Shown here one piece after another: positions 1 through 5,583 of a stretch of DNA of 6,046 nt. The stretch is from Flavobacteriaceae bacterium (GTDB lineage: Bacteria > Bacteroidota > Bacteroidia > Flavobacteriales > Flavobacteriaceae): the NCBI GenBank assembly GCA_030590765.1, contig JAUVCP010000150.1:1-6046 (forward strand). Direction: 5' to 3'. Made by a program: the position numbers and the translations under genes. The number at the start of each line of letters is the position of its first letter. Positions within the stretch are counted from its first letter, which is position 1. The notes beneath the pieces are model-generated. The model saw only the letters and a program-made list of their open reading frames with translations, was not told the origin of the DNA and did no database searches.

Positions 1-931
1 AAGTAAACATCACCGAGTGTTTATCATTTATTTCATAACCCATTCCAATAAAATAATTCCATCCATCTCCTTTTGTTCCATCAATATAACCATCTCCTGA
101 AAAGTGACTTAACAATACAGAAGTAGAAAATCCACTTTCCATTAATCCTGTTGAGTAACTTGCTGCTTCTTTATTATAACCGTCATTACCAAAAGTAAAG
201 GATGCTGTTCCACCTTGTCTGGCTGTTGAAGTTTTGGTTAAAACATTAATGGTTCCACCTACTGAGGAAATTGCCAGTTTAGAAGAACCTAAACCACGTT
301 GCACCTGCATAGCAGAAGTAACATCAGATAAACCAGCCCAGTTTGACCAATATACCCAACCATTTTCCATATCATTTACCGGCATACCATTGATCAATAC
401 TGCAGTATTTCTTTGGTCAAAACCACGAATATTGATACGAGAATCTCCAAATCCACCACCTTGTTTGGTAGCATATACCGATGGAGTTGTGTTTAAGATC
501 TCTACCAATTCCTGAGTTCCCAAATTCTCTTGAATATCAATTGCTTTGATCGTAGATACAGCCACAGGAGTTTCTCTTTCTTTTGCAAAATCTACTACTC
601 CAGTAACTACTACTTCATCTAAAACATTATCATCAACAACCAAAATAAGGTTATCAATCACAAAAACATCACTAACATTGATGTCAAAAGGAATTTCTTT
701 TTTACCATAACCAACAAAAGAAATTACAATAGATCCTTTTGTGCTTTTAAGATTTAAAGAAAATTTACCATCAAAATCGGTTGTTACACCATTTGTAGTT
801 CCTTTTTCAACTACAGTTGCTCCCGGTAGAGGTCCGGTTTCGTCCTGCACTACACCTTCAATGGTTTGTGCAAATATGCTTGTACCTGTTAACAATAACA
901 AAGCAAACATCAAATTTTTTAAGTTTTTCAT
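1..931 (-). CDS. TonB-dependent outer-membrane receptor, N-terminal part (runs off the left edge)
   Basis: Outer-membrane importer that takes up a substrate with energy from TonB/ExbBD; the substrate cannot be told from this part. The frame opens with ATG at 931-929 and stays open for 310 codons to the window edge, so the 3' end (most of the beta-barrel) is missing. Residues 1-21 are a signal peptide (MKNLKNLMFALLLLTG core, cleavage near IFA/QT). Residues about 23-98 are a carboxypeptidase-regulatory-like beta-sandwich (GPLPGATVVEKGTTNGVTTD, then DFDGKF and ISFVGYG). A conserved DEVVVTG follows at 105-111. The plug domain spans about 115-233, with INIRGFD at 166-172, VLINGMPVNDMENG at 178-191, VQRGLGSSKLAISSVGGTIN at 210-229 and VLTK at 230-233. 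The barrel starts near 236. The plug motifs are of the general flavobacterial receptor type, not the SusC/RagA type, and no SusD partner is visible. Family certain; specificity unknown. Confidence 0.95.
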   Translation of the reverse strand, partial: MKNLKNLMFALLLLTGTSIFAQTIEGVVQDETGPLPGATVVEKGTTNGVTTDFDGKFSLNLKSTKGSIVISFVGYGKKEIPFDINVSDVFVIDNLILVVDDNVLDEVVVTGVVDFAKERETPVAVSTIKAIDIQENLGTQELVEILNTTPSVYATKQGGGFGDSRINIRGFDQRNTAVLINGMPVNDMENGWVYWSNWAGLSDVTSAMQVQRGLGSSKLAISSVGGTINVLTKTSTARQGGTASFTFGNDGYNKEAASYSTGLMESGFSTSVLLSHFSGDGYIDGTKGDGWNYFIGMGYEINDKHSVMFT

Positions 932-956
932 ATTATGATTTGAGTTAAAATTTACG

Positions 957-964
957 CAAAACTA
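957..964 (-). promoter_or_regulatory. Candidate -7 element (TAGTTTTG) for the TonB receptor gene
   Basis: The minus strand reads TAGTTTTG, an exact match to the Bacteroidetes -7 consensus TAnnTTTG. It would place the transcription start near 950 and give a leader of about 20 nt before the ATG at 931. No TTG -33 element is seen at the usual 17-23 nt upstream, so the call rests on the -7 box and its position. Confidence 0.4.
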
Positions 965-1016
965 AAAAAAATAATGAGATTCTATATGAATATTAGTTTA
1001 AATTATTGGGTTTTTT

Positions 1017-1061
1017 TTAACAAAACTTAACAAACAATTAACTTAGTCAGCTATTAACAAA
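1017..1061 (-). repeat. Cluster of TTTGTTAA repeats upstream of the TonB receptor
   Basis: On the plus strand TTAAC occurs at 1017, 1027, 1038 and 1054. Three of the four copies (1017, 1027, 1054) are the 8-mer TTAACAAA, which reads TTTGTTAA in the direction of receptor transcription; the 1038 copy reads TTAACTTA. Spacings are 10, 11 and 16 nt. The cluster starts about 53 nt upstream of the candidate -7 box, where an activator would bind. It is otherwise unexplained sequence in the 251-nt gap between pgi and the receptor gene. The low-complexity AT background means chance is possible. Confidence 0.45.
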
Positions 1062-1182
1062 AAAATGAATTACACATTCTCTTTAAGATTCGTTAAAAAA
1101 TTGAAAAATTACAGTTTATTATGCATGATTAATACTTTCTTAAAAAAATACAGCTAAAAAATCATGAAAAATGAAATTTGTT

Positions 1183-2748
1183 TTATACCAAAAATTTGTT
1201 AGCAAGTTCTTTGCCTAATTCAACTCCAAATTGATCAAAACTGTAAATATTCCAGATAACACCCTGTACAAATGTTTTGTGCTCATACATTGCAATCAAT
1301 GCTCCCAGGTTTTTAGGAGAAAGTTTTTTGATCAAAATAGCATTGGAAGGTCTATTTCCTTCAAAAACCTTAAATGGTAATAACTGATTGATCTTATCTG
1401 TATCTCCCTTGAATTTCATATCTAAATGAACTTCTTCCACGGTTTTACCAGCATAAAGTGCTTCCGCCTGAGCGTAAAAATTAGCCATTAGTTTTTGATG
1501 ATGATCGGTATTACCATACAAAGACTCTTCAAAACCAATAAAATCAACCGGAATGATCTTAGTTCCCTGATGCACCAACTGCATAAATGCATGCTGCACA
1601 TTGGTTCCTGAATTACCCCAAATGATATTACCTGTTTGGTAAGTTACTTTTTCACCATTTCTATCAACAGATTTTCCATTGCTTTCCATAGACAACTGCT
1701 GTAAAAACGGAGCTAGTTTTTCAAGATACTGGGTGTATGGAATTACAACTTCCGATTCTGTTCCAAAAAAATTATTATACCAAATACTGATCAAAGCAAG
1801 AATTACAGGAATATTCTTTTCAAAAGGAGTATTTCTAAAATGCTTATCCATTTGATTGGCTCCTTTTAAAAAAGTATCAAAATTTTTGTATCCAATTGCC
1901 AGACTAATGGTTAATCCAACAGCGCTCCAAAGTGAATATCTGCCACCAACCCAATCCCACATGGTAAAGATATTATCTTCGGCAATACCAAATTTCTTTA
2001 CTTTTTCAAGATTTGTAGATACTGCAACAAAATTGTATTGAATATCATTTTCTGTAGCTGTTTCCAGGAACCATTTTTTGATGGTTTCGGCATTTGTCAA
2101 AGTTTCCTGTGTTGTAAAGGTTTTGGAAACAATAACAAATAAAGTAGTTTCTCTATCTAAATTTTTTAAGATCTCTGTAACATGATCACCATCAATATTA
2201 GAAACAAAATGTGTGTTCAAATAATTTTTATAAAACTGTAAAGATTCAACTACCATTCTTGGGCCGAGATCAGATCCACCAATACCGATATTTACAACAT
2301 CTGTAATTTTTTTACCGGTATATCCTTTAAATTCACCATTAACAACCTGATTGGTAAATAATTCTATTTTATGTAAAGTCTCTTTTACTTCCGGAATTAC
2401 ATCTTTACCATCAACGAATATGGGTTTATCATCCTGATTTCTTAAGGCTGTATGTAAAACTGCTCTGTTTTCAGTTTCATTGATCTTGTCACCGGCAAAG
2501 TACTTTTCAATAGCATCTTTTAATTCTGTTTCATTTGCAAGATCTAACAAGTGTTTTAGTGTTTTTTCTGTAATTCTATTCTTAGAAAAATCAATATTAA
2601 ACTCATCAAAGTTTAATGAAAACATTTCCTTTCTGTTCTCATTCCCTTTAAAAAGAGTCTTCATTTCAACATCTTTTATCTGTTTAAAATGATTATCTAA
2701 CTCTTTCCATGAATTGGTTTTGATTGGATTTATTTTTTTTAATGGCAT
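1183..2748 (-). CDS. pgi: Glucose-6-phosphate isomerase
   Basis: Cytosolic enzyme that interconverts glucose 6-phosphate and fructose 6-phosphate in glycolysis and gluconeogenesis. The 521-residue protein is complete (the E. coli enzyme has 549). The sugar-phosphate-binding motifs are [10 protein letters not shown] at 154-163 and SKTFTTQET at 208-216. The first family signature surrounds GGRYSLWS at 268-275 and includes R270. Catalytic residues by family comparison are E355 (MESNGK), H386 (QHAF) and K513 (ELGKEL). The second signature covers [10 protein letters not shown] at 504-513. The stretch at 377-386 reads [10 protein letters not shown] where many homologues, such as human, have WGEPGTNGQH; this is a minor variation and all catalytic residues are kept. 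The ATG at 2748 has no Shine-Dalgarno sequence, as is common in this phylum. The gene is separated from its neighbours by gaps of 208 and 251 nt and probably has its own promoter. Confidence 0.98.
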   Translation of the reverse strand: MPLKKINPIKTNSWKELDNHFKQIKDVEMKTLFKGNENRKEMFSLNFDEFNIDFSKNRITEKTLKHLLDLANETELKDAIEKYFAGDKINETENRAVLHTALRNQDDKPIFVDGKDVIPEVKETLHKIELFTNQVVNGEFKGYTGKKITDVVNIGIGGSDLGPRMVVESLQFYKNYLNTHFVSNIDGDHVTEILKNLDRETTLFVIVSKTFTTQETLTNAETIKKWFLETATENDIQYNFVAVSTNLEKVKKFGIAEDNIFTMWDWVGGRYSLWSAVGLTISLAIGYKNFDTFLKGANQMDKHFRNTPFEKNIPVILALISIWYNNFFGTESEVVIPYTQYLEKLAPFLQQLSMESNGKSVDRNGEKVTYQTGNIIWGNSGTNVQHAFMQLVHQGTKIIPVDFIGFEESLYGNTDHHQKLMANFYAQAEALYAGKTVEEVHLDMKFKGDTDKINQLLPFKVFEGNRPSNAILIKKLSPKNLGALIAMYEHKTFVQGVIWNIYSFDQFGVELGKELANKFLV

Positions 2749-2788
2749 AATAAGGTTTTTGATTTTTACACTAAATAAAACAAGATTA

Positions 2789-2822
2789 CAAATTTAAAGA
2801 TTAATTATTCAAATGACACCAA
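2789..2822 (-). promoter_or_regulatory. Candidate Bacteroidetes-type promoter of pgi
   Basis: The minus strand carries TAAATTTG at 2796-2789, an exact TAnnTTTG -7 element. A TTG lies at 2822-2820, 23 nt upstream, at the upper end of the 17-23 nt spacing described for Flavobacterium promoters. Transcription would start near 2782, leaving a leader of about 35 nt before the pgi ATG. A second TTTG at 2813-2810 is closer (13 nt) and fits less well. This supports transcription of pgi separate from the M23 gene. Confidence 0.5.
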
Positions 2823-2854
2823 GTTGGTAAGTCTATTCATAAATAAATTGCTGT

Positions 2855-2894
2855 GGATTGCCACATCATTGCATTTCGTTCGCAATGACGATGG
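2855..2894. repeat. Palindromic intergenic repeat, copy 1
   Basis: Begins GGATTGCCACATCATTGC and ends CGCAATGACGATGG. TCATTGC (2866-2872) pairs perfectly with GCAATGA (2882-2888) around a 9-nt loop. The ATTGCC...CGCAATGACG layout is that of a dispersed palindromic repeat I know from intergenic regions of Flavobacteriia and other Bacteroidota genomes. It lies in the gap between the M23 gene and pgi. It has no coding potential and may fold in RNA as a 3'-end stem-loop of the M23 transcript. Confidence 0.65.
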
Positions 2895-2914
2895 AAAGAT
2901 TATGATGTCTTTAT

Positions 2915-2957
2915 GAGATTGCCATACTGCATTTCATTTCGATTGCAATGAGGCAAT
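2915..2957. repeat. Palindromic intergenic repeat, copy 2 (divergent), touching the M23 stop codon
   Basis: Second, diverged copy of the repeat at 2855. It shares GATTGCCA (2917-2924), TGCATTTC (2928-2935) and GCAATGA (2945-2951) with copy 1, about 60 nt away in the same orientation. Its outer arms ATTGCC (2918-2923) and GGCAAT (2952-2957) are perfectly complementary, with an imperfect inner stem. The right arm reaches the last base of the M23 stop codon. There is no T-tract after the stem in the direction of transcription, so it is not a standard intrinsic terminator, though it may protect the mRNA 3' end. Confidence 0.55.
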
Positions 2958-4219
2958 TATTCTGCAACTATTTCTTCTAACTCCATTGTAGGAATTTGAT
3001 CCAGACTGTCTTTTAAAGGTTTTATATAAACAAAAAACTCCTCTTTTAAAGATTCTTTGATTGGCTCAGCCGAAGGTAATTTTTCTCTTAGTGGATCTAC
3101 TTGTCTACCATTTTTCCAAAAGCGATAACAAACATGTGGTCCAGCTGTATTTCCTGTCATACCAATCGTTCCAATGACCTGCCCTTGCTTAACATAATCT
3201 CCTTTTTTTACCTTTCGTTTTTGCATATGAAGATACTGAGTACTATAGGTTGCATTATGTTTTATTTTTACATAATTACCATTTCCTCCGGCATATTTTG
3301 AGGCAATAACTGTACCACTTGCTGTTGCCATTATTGGAGTGCCAATTGGAGCTGCAAAATCAGTTCCTTTATGTGCTCGAACCTTGTACTTATAATACTT
3401 AATTCTACGGTTTAAGTTATAGCGTGACGAAATACGTCCGAATTTTAAAGGAGCTTTTAAGAATTTCCTACGTAAGGTTTTTGCCTTTTCATCATAATAG
3501 TCATTGATGTTTTTTGTGGAATCTGTCACAAAATTAAAGGCATATAGCGGAGTGCCTTTATGTTCAAAATAGGCTGCAGTAATATTTCCAATTCCAACAG
3601 AAATGGTATCATTAATAAATCTTTCTTCATAAATCAATTTAAAAGAATCTCCTTTTTGCAGGTGAAAGAAGTCAATAGTCCAGGCATAAATATCTGCCAT
3701 TTCTAAGGCAAGTAAATAATTTAATTCTTGTTTAGATATGGCTTCTGATAAAGAAGATTCAATAATACCTGATGCCGTTTTTATTATTGTTTTAACCTTT
3801 TTGTGAACAAATTTTGTATGTATTGTATCTCTAAAATCAACAATTAAAAAATCAATTTTATTACGTTCATAAATAAAAACCTGCGCTTGTTCGGTAGTAT
3901 CTTTTTTTGCTAATATGGTATATGGTTTTCCGGCTCTTAGTTTTCTAATATCAAAAGTATCTTTTGCAGCCGCCGCAATATTAAAAATAGAAGTATGACC
4001 AATATGATGGCGATCTAATATTTCTCCAAAAGTCTCTCCATTTTTAATGGTGTCCTTAATAACCAAATAATCATTGAGAACATAGCCAAATTCTTCAATG
4101 GTCTTGGGCGGTTCAATTTCTTCTATCACTTCTTTTGCAACAATTTCTTCGGGCTTGTCTTTTTTACAAGAAAAGCTTAAAATAACCAATAGAGACAGTA
4201 GTATAATTTTTTTAATCAA
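2957..4219 (-). CDS. M23 family peptidoglycan DD-metallopeptidase, lipoprotein, MepM/Csd3-like
   Basis: Probable zinc endopeptidase that cuts peptide cross-links in peptidoglycan, membrane-anchored in the envelope. Residues 1-18 are a lipoprotein signal (IKKIILLSLLVILSFSC, lipidated C18). Residues about 53-105 resemble the inhibitory N-terminal domain of MepM/Csd3 proteins (IKNGETFGEIL, RAGKPYTIL). A second such domain spans about 165-232 (LQKGDSFKLIYEERF, YAFNF). The M23 domain spans about 258-380. HKGTD supplies ligands H283 and D287, YLHM supplies catalytic H331, and PHVC at 361-364 has H362 but Cys where the second His (a zinc ligand) is usual. A 40-residue acidic tail follows. Length (420) is close to E. 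coli MepM (440). The start is TTG at 4219-4217: an in-frame TAA lies two codons upstream (4225-4223) and no Met codon follows for over 170 codons, while the signal peptide begins exactly here. It follows DUF3108 by 82 nt on the same strand. Confidence 0.93.
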   Translation of the reverse strand: MIKKIILLSLLVILSFSCKKDKPEEIVAKEVIEEIEPPKTIEEFGYVLNDYLVIKDTIKNGETFGEILDRHHIGHTSIFNIAAAAKDTFDIRKLRAGKPYTILAKKDTTEQAQVFIYERNKIDFLIVDFRDTIHTKFVHKKVKTIIKTASGIIESSLSEAISKQELNYLLALEMADIYAWTIDFFHLQKGDSFKLIYEERFINDTISVGIGNITAAYFEHKGTPLYAFNFVTDSTKNINDYYDEKAKTLRRKFLKAPLKFGRISSRYNLNRRIKYYKYKVRAHKGTDFAAPIGTPIMATASGTVIASKYAGGNGNYVKIKHNATYSTQYLHMQKRKVKKGDYVKQGQVIGTIGMTGNTAGPHVCYRFWKNGRQVDPLREKLPSAEPIKESLKEEFFVYIKPLKDSLDQIPTMELEEIVAE

Positions 4220-4263
4220 TTTTTAAATCTTTAATGCAACAGAGGGAATTGCTAATTCGGGTG

Positions 4264-4271
4264 CAAAACTA
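4264..4271 (-). promoter_or_regulatory. Candidate -7 element (TAGTTTTG) for the M23 gene
   Basis: The 82-nt gap between the DUF3108 and M23 genes contains TAGTTTTG on the minus strand, an exact TAnnTTTG match and identical to the box before the TonB receptor gene. It would start transcription near 4257, about 38 nt before the TTG start. No TTG -33 element lies at the expected distance. If real, the M23 gene has its own promoter besides any read-through from DUF3108. Confidence 0.3.
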
Positions 4272-4301
4272 GTTATTTTATTAAAAAAGAGGGTAATTAT
4301 T

Positions 4302-5102
4302 TTAGTTAAAAATTAAAGGCATCGAATTTGCCAAACCTTTATACTCAACCAATTCAGCTTTTATAGAGCCAACCAATATAGAAGCTTTAATTTTTATGGG
4401 AATTTTGTTCATATCATCACTGATCCAAAAAGTAACACTTTCGTTATTATTAAAAATTCTTCCCTCCTGGACAGTTGGCTGAAGTACAAGGGTTTTTATT
4501 TTTTTATGGCTGAATTTAATAATTTCTCTAGCCTTAAAAATAAGATGTAATTTATATATTTCATTATCTAAAAACATATCAATACTGATTATATCACCTT
4601 CCTTTAAAGTATTAAAATCAATAGTTCTTAAATTATAAAGAGAGGAAAGCATATCCTGTACTTTAGCATGAATAGAAAATGTATTTTCAGTGCTTTTTTT
4701 ATGGTCAAGAACCGTTGCTATATTGGATCTAAAGTCAAAAAGTATCTCCTTATCTTTTGTATACCCTCCCTCATCTATCTTTCGAATAAAACGAAAGGGC
4801 TGTATATTATTTTTAGTGAAATAGGTTTCATAATTATCTTTAACTGAAAAGAAGAAATCAGTCATACCGGTTGTCCATCCCTTTCCGGTTACATGAAACA
4901 TTTCAGTTTCATTCTCAAAATAATCTTCTATTTCTAAAGTTGCAAAACCTGCGTTGATAGGGCCATAGGATAGTTTGTATTTTAAAAATTCTCCTTCTTT
5001 AAAAGCTGGTGTATTTATTTGAGAATAACCACTGGATGAGATAAAGAATAGTAGAAAAAATAATTTCCTCATTTTGTAAATGTAATGGATTAAAATCATC
5101 AT
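4302..5102 (-). CDS. Exported DUF3108 domain protein
   Basis: Function not established for the family; an envelope role is inferred from export and from the M23 neighbour. The longest frame has 266 residues. A typical flavobacterial signal peptide, MRKLFFLLFFISSSGYSQ, begins at the third Met (residue 11, ATG at 5072-5070), so 5072 is the more likely start (256 residues). A GAGG at 5113-5110, 7 nt before the ATG at 5102, keeps the longer form possible. The mature part is a beta-rich DUF3108 domain: EGEFLKYKLSYGPINAGFATL at about 36-56, VQDMLSSLYNLRT at 148-160, LKEGDII at 166-172, and VTFWISDDMNKIPIKIKASI at 223-242 followed by GSIKAELVEYKG. There are no Cys residues and no membrane segment other than the signal. 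The M23 gene follows by 82 nt and the two may be co-transcribed. Confidence 0.85.
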   Translation of the reverse strand: MMILIHYIYKMRKLFFLLFFISSSGYSQINTPAFKEGEFLKYKLSYGPINAGFATLEIEDYFENETEMFHVTGKGWTTGMTDFFFSVKDNYETYFTKNNIQPFRFIRKIDEGGYTKDKEILFDFRSNIATVLDHKKSTENTFSIHAKVQDMLSSLYNLRTIDFNTLKEGDIISIDMFLDNEIYKLHLIFKAREIIKFSHKKIKTLVLQPTVQEGRIFNNNESVTFWISDDMNKIPIKIKASILVGSIKAELVEYKGLANSMPLIFN

Positions 5103-5159
5103 TCAAAAACCTCGCTAAAAATAAGAATTTATTCTAAATAAAAATTATACTTATCAAAG

Positions 5160-5212
5160 TGTAATTCTTCTGTAATTCTAACTATTTGTAATTTATTAGG
5201 ACTAAGTAATTT
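5160..5212. repeat. Short GTAATT repeats upstream of the DUF3108 gene
   Basis: The 112-nt gap between the cupin remnant and the DUF3108 gene holds two exact copies of TGTAATTCT (5160-5168 and 5171-5179, 11-nt period), then TGTAATTT at 5187-5194 and GTAATTTT at 5207-5214. They lie about 90-140 nt upstream of the likely DUF3108 start and might be a binding site, but the sequence is AT-rich and no TAnnTTTG promoter box was found nearby. Apart from these I see nothing in this gap. Confidence 0.3.
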
Positions 5213-5214
5213 TA

Positions 5215-5469
5215 CTATTTGCTTTTCAACATGGTTAACACCCTTTTAAATTTTTCGACGGCAATTAATGCATAAGGAACATTCGCCGGCATTATTATAT
5301 TTTTGCCTACTTCAAGAGTATTGCAAATTCCATCTGTTTTTATATCAGCTTTACGGTCAACTATAAAACTAAGGGCATCAAAAGGTACTGTATGTTCGCT
5401 CAATCCTTCATCTTTATCAAAAGCAAACAATGAGATGTTTCCTGTTTCTTTTTTTAAGATATTACACAC
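5215..5469 (-). pseudogene. Cupin domain protein, N-terminally truncated and probably decaying
   Basis: Small beta-barrel cupin, complete at the C-terminus (84 residues, TAG stop). GNISLFAFDKDEGLSEHTVPF (10-30) and NIIMPANVPYALIAVEKFKRV (58-78) match a family of single-domain cupins of about 105-115 residues, so 20-30 N-terminal residues are missing. The only available start is GTG at 5469; in-frame stops lie upstream at 5475-5473 and 5499-5497, and the first internal Met is at residue 60. Two normally conserved positions have changed: the His in the usual PANVPHAL is Tyr here (PYAL, a metal ligand of the second cupin motif), and the usual turn Gly in the EGEAEI segment is Arg (VDRKADI). Base composition matches the core genes, unlike the GC-richer gene upstream. 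No role can be assigned. It could still be a translated short protein, but loss of N-terminus and ligand together favour a remnant. Confidence 0.7.
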
Positions 5470-5494
5470 CCATTAAAACAAAAGTTTTAATGGG
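5469..5494. repeat. Perfect 11-bp inverted repeat with 4-nt loop at the start of the cupin remnant
   Basis: CCCATTAAAAC (5469-5479), loop AAAA (5480-5483) and GTTTTAATGGG (5484-5494) form a perfect hairpin. Its edge is the first base of the GTG codon of the truncated cupin, and its arm supplies one of the in-frame stops. It lies about 90 nt after the stop of the FGE-like gene. Neither strand has a T-tract directly after the stem, so a standard intrinsic terminator is not supported. It may be a terminator of another kind, an operator, or a scar of a mobile element. Confidence 0.6.
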
Positions 5495-5583
5495 AATTAT
5501 TAATATAATATAATATTGAGAATCCGCTAAAAATCTATTTACATTATTATATCTGCAACTACCACAATTTGTTTAATTGACTA
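5495..5583. other. AT-rich spacer between the FGE-like gene and the cupin remnant
   Basis: Contains three tandem copies of TAATA at 5501-5515 and otherwise unremarkable AT-rich sequence. No TAnnTTTG promoter element was found on the minus strand that would drive the cupin. The FGE-like gene ends at its right side with two consecutive stops (TGA TAG, 5586-5581). Confidence 0.4.

Noticed and set aside
234..515. Plus-strand open frame of 93 codons
   Set aside because: It lies opposite the TonB receptor plug domain, whose minus-strand translation is unmistakable; no family resemblance of its own.
741..938. Plus-strand open frame of 65 codons
   Set aside because: Antisense to the receptor signal peptide and beta-sandwich domain; composition is a mirror of the real gene.
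1124..1166. CATGATT/AATCATG inverted repeat after pgi as a possible terminator
   Set aside because: Only 7 AT-rich base pairs around a 29-nt loop; too weak to call a terminator, and no other stem with a T-tract was found after pgi.
1856..2692. Two plus-strand open frames inside pgi (1856-2041 and 2480-2692)
   Set aside because: Both are antisense to well-conserved pgi coding sequence and show no recognisable domain.
2855..2957. The repeat pair as a CRISPR array
   Set aside because: Only two diverged copies with internal palindromes and a short gap; no regular spacers and no cas genes.
3101..3301. Plus-strand open frame inside the M23 domain
   Set aside because: Antisense to conserved catalytic-domain codons; no start context or homology.
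5469..5494. The 11-bp hairpin as an intrinsic terminator of the FGE-like gene
   Set aside because: No run of T follows the stem on either strand; it is kept only as an inverted repeat.
5546..5551. TATAAT on the minus strand upstream of the cupin as a sigma-70 -10 box
   Set aside because: Bacteroidota use a different primary promoter consensus, no -35 box is properly spaced, and the sequence is very AT-rich.
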